DNA of 64,000 bases, taken from positions 62,001 through 126,000 of the forward strand of contig NZ_JAHVJR010000001.1 in the NCBI RefSeq assembly GCF_019801175.1, given 5' to 3'. The stretch is from Vannielia litorea (lineage in GTDB: Bacteria; Pseudomonadota; Alphaproteobacteria; Rhodobacterales; Rhodobacteraceae). The notes under the pieces are model-generated. The model searched no databases and had not been told where the DNA came from. It worked only from the letters and a program-made list of their open reading frames with translations. Shown piece by piece: positions 51,130 through 61,833 of this stretch (position 1 is the first letter of the stretch; the number at the start of each line of letters is the position of its first letter). The position numbers and the translations under genes are program-made.

Positions 51130-52593
51130 ATGACCCTTCGCGCAACCCTTCTTGCCACCGCGTTCCTTGCCACGCCCGCGCTGGCGCAAGACAGCATCAC
51201 CCTCGGCATGGTGCTCGAGCCGCCCAATCTCGACCCAACGGGCGGCGCGGCGGCGGCCATCGATGAGGTGGTCTATGCCAACGTCTTCGAAGGGCTCACC
51301 CGCTTTGCCGCCGATGGCTCGGTGCAGCCCGCGCTGGCCTCCGGCTGGGAGGTCTCCGACGATGGCCGCACCTATACCTTCACCCTGCAGGAGGGGGTCA
51401 CCTTCCACGATGGCACCGACTTTAACGCCGAGGATGTGGTGTTTTCGCTCGACCGCGCCCGCGCCGAAGACTCGACCAACGCGCAAAAGGCGCTCTTTGC
51501 CGGGATCGAGAGCGTCGAGGCGATGAACCCGACCACGGTGAAGGTCACCCTCGGGCAGGCCGACGGTGCCTTTCCGTTCAAGATGGCCTGGGGCGATGCG
51601 GTGATGGTCGGCTCCGAGAGCGCCGCCGATCTGGCCACCAAGCCCATTGGCACCGGCCCTTTCACCTTCACCGAATGGGTGCAGGGCGACCGGGTGACGC
51701 TTGCCCGCAACGAGAGCTACTGGGGTGAGGCCCCGGCGCTGGCGACTGCGACCTTCAAGTTCATCACCGACCCCAACGCCGCGTTTGCGGCGATGATGGC
51801 GGGCGATGTCGATGCCTTCCCCAACTTCCCGGCGCAGGAGACCCTGCCGCAGTTCGAGGGCAACCCGCAGTTCAAGGTCATTATCGGCTCGACCGAAGGC
51901 GAGACGATTCTGGCGATGAACAACGCCCAGCCGCCGCTCGACAACGTGCAGGTGCGCGAGGCGATTGCCCATGCGGTGAACCGGCAGGATATCATCGACG
52001 GCGCGATGAACGGCTATGGCACGCCCATCGGCACCCACTTCGCCCCCCATAACCCCGACTACGTGGACCTGACGCAGATGTCGGGCTTCGACCCGGAGCG
52101 CTCAAAGGCGCTGCTGGCTGAGGCCGGGGTGGAGGGCCTGAAGCTCCGCCTCGCCCTGCCGCCCCCCGCCTACGCCCGCCGCGGCGGCGAGATCATCGCC
52201 GCCCAGCTCCGCGACGTGGGGATCGAGACCGAGATCACCAACATGGAATGGGCGCAATGGCTCGAACAGGTGTTCAAGGGCCGCGACTTCGACCTCACGA
52301 TCGTCAGCCACACCGAGCCGATGGATATCAACATCTACGCCCGGGATGACTACTACTTCCAATACGCCGACCCGGACTTCAAAAGCATGATGACCCTGCT
52401 CGAAGGCACCTCCGACCCGGCGGCGCGCTCGGAGATCCTGAAATCGGCGCAAGAGAAGATCGCCGGTGATTTCGTGAACGGCTACCTCTTCCAATTGCCA
52501 AAGACCGGCGTTGCGAACGCCAAGATCGAGGGCCTCTGGGAGAACGCGCCGACGCAGGCGAATGATCTGACTGGGGTGCGCTGGGCGGAGTGA
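51130..52593 (+). CDS. ABC transporter substrate-binding protein, peptide/nickel type
   Basis: 487 residues with a signal peptide (MTLRATLLATAFLATPALAQD). SBP_bac_5 landmarks: PPNLDPTGGAAAAIDEVVYANVFEGLTRF, WEVSDDGRTYTFTLQEGVTFHDGTDFNAEDVVFSLDRA, QVREAIAHAVNRQDIIDGAMNGYGTPI. Binds peptides or similar in the periplasm. No permease or ATPase genes follow, so it must work with components elsewhere or it is an orphan. Confidence 0.9.
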   Translation: MTLRATLLATAFLATPALAQDSITLGMVLEPPNLDPTGGAAAAIDEVVYANVFEGLTRFAADGSVQPALASGWEVSDDGRTYTFTLQEGVTFHDGTDFNAEDVVFSLDRARAEDSTNAQKALFAGIESVEAMNPTTVKVTLGQADGAFPFKMAWGDAVMVGSESAADLATKPIGTGPFTFTEWVQGDRVTLARNESYWGEAPALATATFKFITDPNAAFAAMMAGDVDAFPNFPAQETLPQFEGNPQFKVIIGSTEGETILAMNNAQPPLDNVQVREAIAHAVNRQDIIDGAMNGYGTPIGTHFAPHNPDYVDLTQMSGFDPERSKALLAEAGVEGLKLRLALPPPAYARRGGEIIAAQLRDVGIETEITNMEWAQWLEQVFKGRDFDLTIVSHTEPMDINIYARDDYYFQYADPDFKSMMTLLEGTSDPAARSEILKSAQEKIAGDFVNGYLFQLPKTGVANAKIEGLWENAPTQANDLTGVRWAE

Positions 52594-52704
52594 CCGTCAC
52601 CTTCGCGCCGATCGACCGTCGGTCAGCCGGCCTAGGACGGTCGCGCGGGAGAGAGGCGTAGATAGTGTTTGAGGCAAGAGAATGGGGCGGGGTGCGCCGA
52701 TCTT

Positions 52705-52726
52705 TATTTTCTTGCTGAATATACTC
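52705..52726 (-). repeat. 22-bp dispersed element, copy C
   Basis: On the minus strand it reads GAGTATATTCA followed by GCAAGAAAATA. It shares the gap after the substrate-binding protein with the GGTAGGTCGGG-type repeat. Confidence 0.6.
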
Positions 52727-52783
52727 ATACGGTCCGCCAGCCAGACAGCATGACGACGGGGTGGTATGCGCCTGTGCCACCCC

Positions 52784-52806
52784 GGTAGGTCGGGACGTAC
52801 TCTCCC
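52784..52806 (+). repeat. GGTAGGTCGGG-type dispersed repeat, copy 3
   Basis: GGTAGGTCGGGACGTAC followed by TCTCCC, just before the stop of the isomerase gene on the other strand. Relatives at 5782-5801 and 21603-21622. Confidence 0.55.
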
Positions 52807-52807
52807 C

Positions 52808-53401
52808 TCACCCCTTCAGATGCGCCTCAAGGTCATCGAGCCGGTCGTGACCCCAAAACAGCGCCCCATCGTCGACCACGTAGAACGGCGCGCCGAAGGC
52901 GCCTTTCTCCACCGCCTCGTCAAGGTTGCGGCCATAGGTCTCCGCCCCGGCCAGCAGGCCGCGGTCGGCCAGCCCCGGGTCAAACCCGGCGCCTTCGAGG
53001 CAGGCCTTGATCACATCGTCCTGCGCGATGTCCTTTTCCTCCGCCCAGACTGCCCGCAGCAGCGCGTGGGCCAGCGCGCCCACATCGCCGCCGCCCTCGA
53101 CCTGCGCCGCGATCAGCGCGTAGCTCGACGGTGCCGCGTTGGTCGGAAAGTGGGCGGGCGTGAAGTTCATCGGCAGGCCGGTCTTGGCCGCCGCGCGCTT
53201 CAGCTCCTGCATCCGGTAGGCCTTGCGGTTCTCGTGCCGCTCGCCGGGCGGCGTGCCGCCGGTGCGGGCGAAAAGCGCCATTATATCGACCGGCTTGTAG
53301 GCAATGCTCGCCCCCGCCGCGCCTGCGATCTCCTCCAGCCGCGTGCCCGCGAGATAGGTGAAGGGGGAAATGGTGGAGAAAAAGTAGTCGATATGCGGCA
53401 T
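52808..53401 (-). CDS. 2-hydroxychromene-2-carboxylate isomerase family (DsbA-like fold)
   Basis: 197 residues from ATG 53401; a GTG two codons upstream is in frame, but GGGAGG is best spaced for the ATG. Thioredoxin/DsbA-type fold without a C-x-x-C: YFFSTISPFTYLAGTRLEEIAG at the start with the family S-P-F-x-Y-L-A, YKPVDIMALFARTGG, and the glutathione-contact region APFYVVDDGALFWGHDRLDDLE. Enzymes of this group need glutathione and act on aromatic breakdown products; the exact substrate here is open. Confidence 0.88.
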   Translation of the reverse strand: MPHIDYFFSTISPFTYLAGTRLEEIAGAAGASIAYKPVDIMALFARTGGTPPGERHENRKAYRMQELKRAAAKTGLPMNFTPAHFPTNAAPSSYALIAAQVEGGGDVGALAHALLRAVWAEEKDIAQDDVIKACLEGAGFDPGLADRGLLAGAETYGRNLDEAVEKGAFGAPFYVVDDGALFWGHDRLDDLEAHLKG

Positions 53402-53496
53402 TTGCACCTCCCTGTGCGCGGCTTTCTGGCCCTGACGGTAGGCCGGTGCTATGGGGTGTCAACGTTACGATTCTGCCACGCGCGAGGGGATACGCG

Positions 53497-54519
53497 ATGC
53501 CCAATCCGACCGAACCCAAACTGATGTCCGGCAATGCCAACCTGCCGCTGGCCAAGTCGATCTGCCGGCGCATGTCGATGCATCGCGGCATGACCGTGGG
53601 GCTGGTGGATGCGCGGGTGGAGCGGTTCAACGATCAGGAGATCTTCGTCGAGGTCTACGAGAACGTCCGCGGCGAGGACATGTTCATCATCCAGCCCACC
53701 TCGAACCCGGCGAACGACAACCTGATGGAGCTGCTGATCATGGCCGATGCGCTCAAGCGCTCTTCGGCTGCCCGCACCACTGCGGTGATCCCCTACTTCG
53801 GCTACGCCCGGCAGGACCGGCGCACCAAGGCCCGCACGCCGATTTCGGCCAAGCTGGTGGCCAACCTCATCCACGAGGCGGGCATCGAGCGGGTGCTGAC
53901 GATGGATCTGCACGCTGCCCAGATCCAGGGCTTCTTCGATATCCCGGTCGATAACCTCTACGCCAGCCCGATCTTCGCACTCGATATCAAGCACCACATG
54001 AAGGACAAACTCTCGGACGTGATGGTGGTGAGCCCCGATGTCGGCGGCGTGGCCCGTGCCCGCGAGTTGGCCCAACGCATCGGTGCGCCGCTCTCCATCG
54101 TCGACAAGCGCCGCGAGAAGCCCGGCGAAGTGGCCGAGATGACCGTGATTGGCGATGTGAAGGACAAGGTCTGCATCATCGTAGATGACATCTGCGACAC
54201 CGCCGGCACGCTCTGCAAAGCCGCCGAGATCCTGATGGAGAATGGCGCGACCGAGGTGCACAGCTACATCTCCCACGGCGTGCTCTCCGGCCCCGCCGTG
54301 GAGCGTATCACCAAATCGGTGATGAAGAGCCTCGTGATCACCGACAGCATCGAGCCGACCGACCCGGTCAAGGCCTGCCCCAACATCCGCATCGTGCCCA
54401 CCGCGCCGATGTTCGCTCAGGCGATCCTCAACATCTGGTCGGGCACCTCGGTGTCGTCGCTCTTCGATCACAACACGCTGGTGCCGATCTACGAGGGCTT
54501 CTACGGCACCGATGTCTGA
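53497..54519 (+). CDS. prs: Ribose-phosphate pyrophosphokinase
   Basis: 340 residues. Makes PRPP from ribose 5-phosphate and ATP. Start at ATG 53497 (MPNPTEPKLMSGN). SGNANLPLAKSICRRMSMHRG, RFNDQEIFVEVYENVRGEDMFIIQPT, YFGYARQDRRTKARTPISAKL (flexible loop), and the PRPP-binding loop KVCIIVDDICDTAGTLCKAAEIL are all present. About 20 residues longer than typical enzymes at the N-terminus and in the middle. Confidence 0.95.
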   Translation: MPNPTEPKLMSGNANLPLAKSICRRMSMHRGMTVGLVDARVERFNDQEIFVEVYENVRGEDMFIIQPTSNPANDNLMELLIMADALKRSSAARTTAVIPYFGYARQDRRTKARTPISAKLVANLIHEAGIERVLTMDLHAAQIQGFFDIPVDNLYASPIFALDIKHHMKDKLSDVMVVSPDVGGVARARELAQRIGAPLSIVDKRREKPGEVAEMTVIGDVKDKVCIIVDDICDTAGTLCKAAEILMENGATEVHSYISHGVLSGPAVERITKSVMKSLVITDSIEPTDPVKACPNIRIVPTAPMFAQAILNIWSGTSVSSLFDHNTLVPIYEGFYGTDV

Positions 54520-54548
54520 GCGGCGCTGAGATAATAATTCTCGCGCCC

Positions 54549-54580
54549 GCCCTGCCGCGCCCTTGAACGCCCGGCAGGGC
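54549..54580 (+). terminator. Hairpin after prs
   Basis: Perfect 9-bp stem GCCCTGCCG / CGGCAGGGC with a 14-nt loop, 30 nt after the prs stop. No T run follows, so it is a weak or Rho-assisted terminator candidate. Confidence 0.45.
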
Positions 54581-54671
54581 CGCCCAATCTGTGTGCGGGG
54601 TGCGTCCCCTGCGCGATGCAGATTGCAGGGCAGGGGCCAACACAGCCCGATCCTGTTGGAAGAGGGATGCC

Positions 54672-55019
54672 ATGCCGGGCCAGATCGCCCTTCTGCTGCC
54701 GCTGATCGGTGCCTTCATGGTGATCGTGAAAGGCATCGCGCGGCTCCGGGCCAAGCGCGGGCGGGAGCGCTACGTGCCGCCGCAGCCCAAGGAGGTGCCT
54801 GCTCCGCCGCGTCCTTCAGCCCGGCTCCAGAGCACGCTGCCCGATGCCGCCTGCGAGGTTTGCGCCAGCCCGATCCCGGGCGGGCAGACCATTTGCCCGC
54901 TCTGTGCTCGCAAGGCCGCGGCGCCTTCCCATCAAGGCTTGGTGACATCGCTCAACTGGGTCGCGTTCATCGCCATCATGTCTGCGATCATCGGCTTGGG
55001 GGCCGCGTTCACCTACTAG
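54672..55019 (+). CDS. Zinc-ribbon membrane protein, unrecognised
   Basis: 115 residues from ATG 54672. N-terminal helix IALLLPLIGAFMVIVKGIARL, then a cytoplasmic or periplasmic loop with a zinc ribbon (C-E-V-C at about 66 and C-P-L-C at about 81, i.e. CxxC-x11-CxxC), then a C-terminal helix SLNWVAFIAIMSAIIGLGAAF. Paired CxxC knuckles likely bind zinc. No family match was recognised. Its last 4 nt overlap the convergent MFS gene. Confidence 0.6.
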   Translation: MPGQIALLLPLIGAFMVIVKGIARLRAKRGRERYVPPQPKEVPAPPRPSARLQSTLPDAACEVCASPIPGGQTICPLCARKAAAPSHQGLVTSLNWVAFIAIMSAIIGLGAAFTY

Positions 55020-56233
55020 CGCGGTGCGGCGGCGCTCGCGCGCTCCCGACGTATCACCAGCGGCAGGATTGCCAGCACCAGCACCGCGCCCAGCATGAAC
55101 GGCGCACCGGGCCAGTAGAGGCCGCTCCCATCGGTGAAGAGCCGGAAAAGCGGGGTAAAAATCAGCGGTGCCGCCACAGCCGCCAGCGCGGCCAGCGCCG
55201 CGATGACCCCCTGCACCATGCCCTGCTCATCCTCCCCCGCCCCGTTGGCGGCAATGGCTGTGAGCGTGGGCGGCACAAGGTCTGACAGCGCGGCCAGCGG
55301 CATCACCAGCAGCACCAGCCACGTGGCCGTCGTCACCCCGTAGACCGCCATCGCAAAGGCCGAGACCGCCAGCCCGAAGATGACCAGACGCCGCTCGCCC
55401 AGCCGCACCACAGCAAAGGGCATCACAACAGCCTGCGCCAGTGCCATCAGCACGCCGTAGGCCGAGAGCGAGAGGCCGATGGTCAGCGTGCTCCACCCCA
55501 GCGCCGCCTTGCCCCAGAAGGCCCAGAGCACCGGGTAGACCATGTTGGCGAACTCGAAGAGCGCGAGCGCGATGAGCGGCACGGTGAGGCCGGGCAGGGC
55601 GAAGGCCCGGCGGAAGCTGGCGAAGGGGTTGATCTGCCGCGCGCCAAAGGGCCGGCGGTTCTCCTCGCGCAGCGACTCCGGCAGCACGAATAGGCCGAGC
55701 GCAAGGTTGGCGGCGGCGAGCGCGGCGGCCACCCAGAAGGGCGCGGTCACATGCCAGCCCGCGACGAGGCCGCCAAGTGCCGGGCCGAGCACGAAGCCCA
55801 CGCCAAAGGCCGCGCCGATCAGCCCGAACCGGGCCGCGCGCTGCTCTTTCGGCGTGATGTCCGACACATATGCGGTGGCGGTAATATAGGTCGCCCCGGC
55901 CACCCCGGCGAGCGTGCGCCCGAGCAGCAGCAGCCAGAAGCTGCCCGCCAGCGCCATCAGAATGTAGTCGAGCACGAGGCAGGCGAGGGCGGCCAGCAGC
56001 ACCGGCTTGCGGCCCCACGCATCCGAGATCGAGCCAACGATCGGCCCGCAAACAAACTGCGCCCCCGCATAGGCCGCCATCAGCACCCCGGCCCAGAACG
56101 AGCCTTCGCCCACGTCCCCCGCGCCCACGCGCGCCATCAGTTCCGGCATGATCGGAAACACGATTCCGATCCCGATTGCGTCCAGCATCAGGGTGGCGAG
56201 GATGAAGAACAGAGGGCCGTTGAGGCGGGTCAT
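55016..56233 (-). CDS. MFS transporter, TetA/multidrug-like
   Basis: 405 residues and 12 helices. MFS motif A between helices 2 and 3 reads GSISDAWGRKPVLLAAL, and the helix 5 motif C reads GAAFGVGFVLGPALGG, typical of proton-coupled drug exporters. The opening LNGPLFFILATLMLDAIGIGIVFPIMPELM matches the TetA (tetracycline) group. Resistance is not proven: many chromosomal TetA relatives export other compounds. No TetR-type regulator lies next to it. Confidence 0.88.
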   Translation of the reverse strand: MTRLNGPLFFILATLMLDAIGIGIVFPIMPELMARVGAGDVGEGSFWAGVLMAAYAGAQFVCGPIVGSISDAWGRKPVLLAALACLVLDYILMALAGSFWLLLLGRTLAGVAGATYITATAYVSDITPKEQRAARFGLIGAAFGVGFVLGPALGGLVAGWHVTAPFWVAAALAAANLALGLFVLPESLREENRRPFGARQINPFASFRRAFALPGLTVPLIALALFEFANMVYPVLWAFWGKAALGWSTLTIGLSLSAYGVLMALAQAVVMPFAVVRLGERRLVIFGLAVSAFAMAVYGVTTATWLVLLVMPLAALSDLVPPTLTAIAANGAGEDEQGMVQGVIAALAALAAVAAPLIFTPLFRLFTDGSGLYWPGAPFMLGAVLVLAILPLVIRRERASAAAPR

Positions 56234-56424
56234 GCGGGCTTCTGGCCCCGTGCAGGCCTTCCGGCAAGCGAAATTTCGGTAACAGGTCAGGGCTGGCGTG
56301 CCTGCGGTGCCTGTTTCGGATCAGGGTGTAGGCTGGGTCAGGCCGCCTGCATCGCCCACCGTTCAAAGAGCCGCGATGCCCGCCCGCCAATTCTTTCCGC
56401 CCGACCCCGAGGCGCAAAGCCGCC

Positions 56425-56775
56425 TCAGGACAGCTCCCAATCGTCCTCGTGCCGCAGCTCGCCAATGGCCATCCAGCTCGCCCGCACGCGGGCCACGCGG
56501 GTATCGCCCCATGTGCGGAACACCAGCTCGAACCCGTCGTTGGTGATGTTCTCGGCGGAGATGTCGGCGCGCGGGTTGGTCTTCTGGTCCATGTCCCACA
56601 TGGCGAGGTTCACCATGACCGTGGGAACCCCCCGGTAGCTCTCCGAAAAGCTCACGGCCCGGCGGGCCTGACGCGGGCCTGTGCCCGTCCACATCTCGCC
56701 GCCGTCCTCGAAGTCGGAGAACAGCACCACAGATCCTTCGTCGACCCCAACAAGGTGGTTGCGCAGGCGTTTCAT
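56425..56775 (-). CDS. H-type lectin domain protein
   Basis: 116 residues. The lectin domain is SYRGVPTVMVNLAMWDMDQKTNPRADISAENITNDGFELVFRTWGDTRVARVRASWMAIG, with the conserved N-x-R-x-x-x-S-A-E-x-I-T-x-x-G-F-E-L and W-x-D-T. There is no signal peptide. H-type lectins bind N-acetylgalactosamine in snails, but bacterial relatives may be structural. It starts 74 nt after the atpC terminator on the same strand. Confidence 0.8.
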   Translation of the reverse strand: MKRLRNHLVGVDEGSVVLFSDFEDGGEMWTGTGPRQARRAVSFSESYRGVPTVMVNLAMWDMDQKTNPRADISAENITNDGFELVFRTWGDTRVARVRASWMAIGELRHEDDWELS

Positions 56776-56849
56776 TCAGTTGATCACAATCCGGATTCCT
56801 AGGAACATCGATAAAAGAGGATTTGGGCGGAAATTGGAACCGAAACGTA

Positions 56850-56881
56850 AAAGGCCCCGCCGATTTCCCGGCGGGGCCTTT
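56850..56881 (-). terminator. Terminator of the F1 ATP synthase operon
   Basis: 13-bp perfect stem AAAGGCCCCGCCG / CGGCGGGGCCTTT with a 6-nt loop, 21 nt after the atpC stop. On the minus strand it is followed by TACGTTTCGG. It separates atpC from the lectin gene. Confidence 0.85.
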
Positions 56882-56902
56882 GAAATTTCTGCCAGATCAG
56901 GC

Positions 56903-57322
56903 TCAGGCGTTGGTGCGAACCGAGACGCCCAGCTCATTGCCGAGCGCGGCGATGTCTGCGGCGGTCTTGGCCAGCGCGTCGAGATCTTCGGCGCTCGCGT
57001 TGTCACGGGCGGCGGCAGCGTCGGAGAGGAACTCTTCGAGCAGCTCCGAGGTCATCTCGTCGGCGGGCACGGCGTGCTCGGCCAGAACGGTGGTGCCCTC
57101 GGCGGTGATCTCGGCAAAGCCGCCGATCACGGCATATTTGCTCTCGGCGCCATCCTCTGCGGTTACGGTCAGCAGGCCTGGGCGCAGGGTGGTGATCGTC
57201 GGGCTATGGTCGGGCATCGCCGTCAGGTCGCCTTCGGCACCCGGGATCTGCACGGCCTTGGCCGCGAGGGACGCGAGCCGACGCTCGGGCGAAACCAGAT
57301 CGAATTGCATGGTGTCGGCCAT
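56903..57322 (-). CDS. atpC: F1 ATP synthase subunit epsilon
   Basis: 139 residues. Beta-barrel domain: MQFDLVSPERRLASLAAKAVQIPGAEGDLTAMPDHSPTITTLRPGLLTV, then YAVIGGFAEITAEGTTVLAEHAVPADEM, and a short C-terminal helix pair. It couples c-ring rotation to the F1 head and inhibits ATP hydrolysis. Last gene of the operon. Confidence 0.95.
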   Translation of the reverse strand: MADTMQFDLVSPERRLASLAAKAVQIPGAEGDLTAMPDHSPTITTLRPGLLTVTAEDGAESKYAVIGGFAEITAEGTTVLAEHAVPADEMTSELLEEFLSDAAAARDNASAEDLDALAKTAADIAALGNELGVSVRTNA

Positions 57323-57384
57323 TACAGGCTCCTGTCAGTTGAAATCGCCCCCCGCCGCCGTGGCGGGGCAGGGGGCGTTAGCTC

Positions 57385-58809
<1,425 letters not shown>

Positions 58810-58825
58810 TATCGTTTCCCTCTCG

Positions 58826-59707
58826 TCAGAGCGCCTCGGCGCCCGAAATAATCTCGATCAGCTCGTTGGTGATCACGGCCTGACGGCTGCGGTTGTACTG
58901 GATCGTCAGCTTGTCGATCATCTCGCCCGCGTTGCGCGTGGCGTTGTCCATGGCGCTCATCCGGGCACCCTGTTCAGAGGCGCCGTTCTCGAGCAGCGCC
59001 GAGAAGATCTGCGTGGCCACGGCGCGCGGCAGCAGGTCGGCCAGAATGGCCTCCTCTTCCGGCTCGTAGTCATAGACCGTCGCGGCTTCGTCAGCAGCTT
59101 CTTCCGTCGCCTCGAAATCGGCGGGGATGACCTGCTTGGCCGTCGGGATCTGGCTGATGACGCTCTGGAACTCGGCGTAGAAGATCGTGGCCACGTCGAA
59201 CTCGCCCGCGTCGAAGCGGGTGAGCACGTCGCGGGCAACGCCCTGTGCATCAGTATAGCCGAGGTTCTTCACCCCGCTCAGGTCCACATGACCGACGAAA
59301 TGGCTCGACAGGTCGCGCTTCAGCTGTTCGCGGCCCTTCTTGCCGACAGTGAGGATTTTCACCTCTTTGCCAGCTTTGACCAACTCGTTCGCGCGGGTGC
59401 GCGCGAGCTTGACGATCGAGCTGTTGAAGCCGCCGCAAAGGCCCCGCTCGGCGGTCATGACCACCAGCAGATGCACCTTGTCGTCGCCCGTTCCGGCCAG
59501 AAGGCGCGGCGCGGAGTCAGACCCGGCAGAGGCCCCGGCCAGCCCGGCCATCACGGCATTCATCCGCTCGGCATAGGGGCGCCCGGCTTCGGCAGCTTCC
59601 TGGGCGCGGCGGAGCTTGGCCGCCGCGACCATCTGCATGGCCTTTGTGATCTTCCGAGTGCTTTTGACACTCTCGATCCTGTTTTTAAGATCCTTGAGGC
59701 TCGGCAT
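58826..59707 (-). CDS. atpG: F1 ATP synthase subunit gamma
   Basis: 293 residues. N-terminal coiled coil MPSLKDLKNRIESVKSTRKITKAMQMVAAAKLRRAQEAAEAGRPYAERM and C-terminal helix NATRNAGEMIDKLTIQYNRSRQAVITNELIEIISGAEAL form the rotating shaft; middle part LLVVMTAERGLCGGFNSSIVK. Normal length. Confidence 0.97.
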   Translation of the reverse strand: MPSLKDLKNRIESVKSTRKITKAMQMVAAAKLRRAQEAAEAGRPYAERMNAVMAGLAGASAGSDSAPRLLAGTGDDKVHLLVVMTAERGLCGGFNSSIVKLARTRANELVKAGKEVKILTVGKKGREQLKRDLSSHFVGHVDLSGVKNLGYTDAQGVARDVLTRFDAGEFDVATIFYAEFQSVISQIPTAKQVIPADFEATEEAADEAATVYDYEPEEEAILADLLPRAVATQIFSALLENGASEQGARMSAMDNATRNAGEMIDKLTIQYNRSRQAVITNELIEIISGAEAL

Positions 59708-59728
59708 GAGCTATCTCCCCGGCCAGCC

Positions 59729-61267
59729 TTAAGCGAAATCTTTGGCGAATTCGTCCAGAGCCGCCTTGATCTTGTCCTCGAGCTCACCTTTGACCTTGCG
59801 GTCGTTGTTGGTGATGTCGGCGAGGAGATCTTCGTGCTTGCCGCGCAGGTGGGCCAGCAGACCGGCTTCGAAGCGGCCCACGTCGGAGACGGCAACCTTG
59901 TCGAGGTAGCCGTTGGTGCCAGCGTAGATCACGCAGACGATCTCGGCGTTGGTCAGCGGCGAGTACTGCGGCTGCTTCATCAGCTCGGTCAGACGGGCAC
60001 CACGGTTCAGCAGGCGCTGGGTGGCGGCGTCGAGGTCGGAGCCGAACTGGGCGAAGGCGGCCATCTCGCGGTACTGAGCGAGCGACAGTTTCACCGGACC
60101 GGCGACCGAAGACATGGCTTTGGTCTGGGCCGAGGAGCCAACGCGCGACACCGAGAGGCCGGTGTTCACGGCGGGGCGGATGCCCTGGTAGAACAGTTCG
60201 GTCTCAAGGAAGATCTGGCCGTCGGTGATCGAGATCACGTTGGTCGGAATAAAGGCCGAAACGTCGCCGCCCTGGGTTTCGATGATCGGCAGAGCGGTCA
60301 GCGAGCCAGCGCCGTGATCTTCGTTCAGCTTGGCCGAACGCTCGAGCAGGCGGGAGTGCAGGTAGAACACGTCGCCGGGGTAGGCTTCGCGCCCGGGCGG
60401 GCGGCGGAGCAGCAGCGACATCTGGCGGTAAGACACGGCCTGCTTGGACAGGTCATCGTAGATGATCAGCGCATGGCGGCCGTTGTCGCGGTAGAATTCG
60501 GCGATCGAGGTCGCGGTGTAGGGGGCGAGATACTGCATCGGCGCCGGGTCCGAAGCGGTCGCGGCCACGATGGTGGTGTATTCGATCGCGCCGGTCTCTT
60601 CGAGCTTCTTCACCAGCTGGGCAACGGTGGAGCGCTTCTGGCCCACGGCCACGTAGATGCAGTAGAGCTTCTTGCTCTCGTCATCGCCGGCGGCGTCGTT
60701 GTAGCTCTTCTGGTTCAGGATCGCGTCGAGCGCCACAGCGGTCTTGCCGGTCTGACGGTCGCCAATGATCAGCTCGCGCTGGCCACGGCCGATCGGGATC
60801 ATCGCGTCCACCGACTTGAGGCCGGTCGCCATCGGCTCGTGCACCGATTTACGGGGGATGATGCCGGGGGCCTTCACGTCGGCCACGCGGCGCTCGGCGG
60901 CCTCGATGGCGCCTTTGCCGTCAACCGGAGCACCCAGCGCGTCAACCACGCGGCCGAGCATGGCGTCGCCCACGGGCACGTCCACGATGGCCTTGGTCCG
61001 CTTGACGGTGTCGCCTTCCTTGATGTCCCGGTCGGAGCCGAAGATCACGACACCGACGTTGTCGATCTCGAGGTTCAGCGCCATCCCGCGGATACCACCG
61101 GGGAATTCGACCATCTCGCCGGCCTGGATGTTGTCGAGGCCGTGCACACGGGCGATACCGTCACCGACGGAGAGCACGCGGCCGACTTCGGCAACTTCGG
61201 CCTCCTGGCCAAAATTCTTGATCTGGTCCTTGAGGATTGCGGAGATTTCCGCAGCTTGGAGAGCCAT
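59729..61267 (-). CDS. atpA: F1 ATP synthase subunit alpha
   Basis: 512 residues. Non-catalytic nucleotide site with P-loop ELIIGDRQTGKTAVALDAI near residue 172, FPGGIRGMALNLE N-terminal barrel, and the arginine-finger region SVSRVGSSAQTKAM. The ATG shares its A with the atpH stop (TAATG). Confidence 0.97.
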   Translation of the reverse strand: MALQAAEISAILKDQIKNFGQEAEVAEVGRVLSVGDGIARVHGLDNIQAGEMVEFPGGIRGMALNLEIDNVGVVIFGSDRDIKEGDTVKRTKAIVDVPVGDAMLGRVVDALGAPVDGKGAIEAAERRVADVKAPGIIPRKSVHEPMATGLKSVDAMIPIGRGQRELIIGDRQTGKTAVALDAILNQKSYNDAAGDDESKKLYCIYVAVGQKRSTVAQLVKKLEETGAIEYTTIVAATASDPAPMQYLAPYTATSIAEFYRDNGRHALIIYDDLSKQAVSYRQMSLLLRRPPGREAYPGDVFYLHSRLLERSAKLNEDHGAGSLTALPIIETQGGDVSAFIPTNVISITDGQIFLETELFYQGIRPAVNTGLSVSRVGSSAQTKAMSSVAGPVKLSLAQYREMAAFAQFGSDLDAATQRLLNRGARLTELMKQPQYSPLTNAEIVCVIYAGTNGYLDKVAVSDVGRFEAGLLAHLRGKHEDLLADITNNDRKVKGELEDKIKAALDEFAKDFA

Positions 61268-61827
61268 TAGCCGACCTCTTTCATTGCGTTCTGGAGGGAA
61301 GACAGCTTCGAGCGGATCGAGCTGTCGATCATCTGCGAGCCGAGCTTCACGACGAGGCCGCCAATCAGGGCTTCATCGACGTGCATCTCGAGTTTCACGT
61401 CCTTGCCGACCTTCTTAGCGAGGGTATCGGCGAGTTTCTTCTGCTGGGTCGCGGTGAGCGCCTTGGCCGAGGTGATCTCGGCGGTCACTTCACCCTTCTC
61501 CTCGGCGATCATCGCCTTGAGAGCCTTCACCAGCTGGGGCAGGGCGAACAGACGGCGCTTTTGCGCCATCAGGCCCAGGGTCGAGCCTGTCAGCCCGTCC
61601 AGCCCCATCTTCTTGGCCACCGCCGTCACACCGGCTTCCTGCTGGGCGCGGGTGTAGACAGGGTTGGAGATGAGATCCCGGAAATCCTCACTCTCGTCGA
61701 GTGCCGCGCCGAGGGTCTCGGCGTCGGATTCCAAGGCTTTGAGTTTCTTGTCGCTCTTGGCGAGGTCGAAGAGCGCTGATGCGTAGCGCGCGGCGATGCT
61801 TGCGGATATCGAAGCCGTCTCGGACAC
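61267..61827 (-). CDS. atpH: F1 ATP synthase subunit delta
   Basis: 186 residues. Two GTG codons compete as start, at 61833 and 61827. The second is preferred because GAGGGG is then 5 nt upstream and the protein starts MSETASISASIAARYASALFDLAKS like its relatives. N-terminal six-helix bundle binds the alpha subunit; KLEMHVDEALIGGLVVKLGSQMIDSSIRSKLSSLQNAM is the conserved C-terminal b-binding part. First gene of the F1 operon. Confidence 0.92.
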   Translation of the reverse strand: MSETASISASIAARYASALFDLAKSDKKLKALESDAETLGAALDESEDFRDLISNPVYTRAQQEAGVTAVAKKMGLDGLTGSTLGLMAQKRRLFALPQLVKALKAMIAEEKGEVTAEITSAKALTATQQKKLADTLAKKVGKDVKLEMHVDEALIGGLVVKLGSQMIDSSIRSKLSSLQNAMKEVG

Positions 61828-61833
61828 GTCCAC

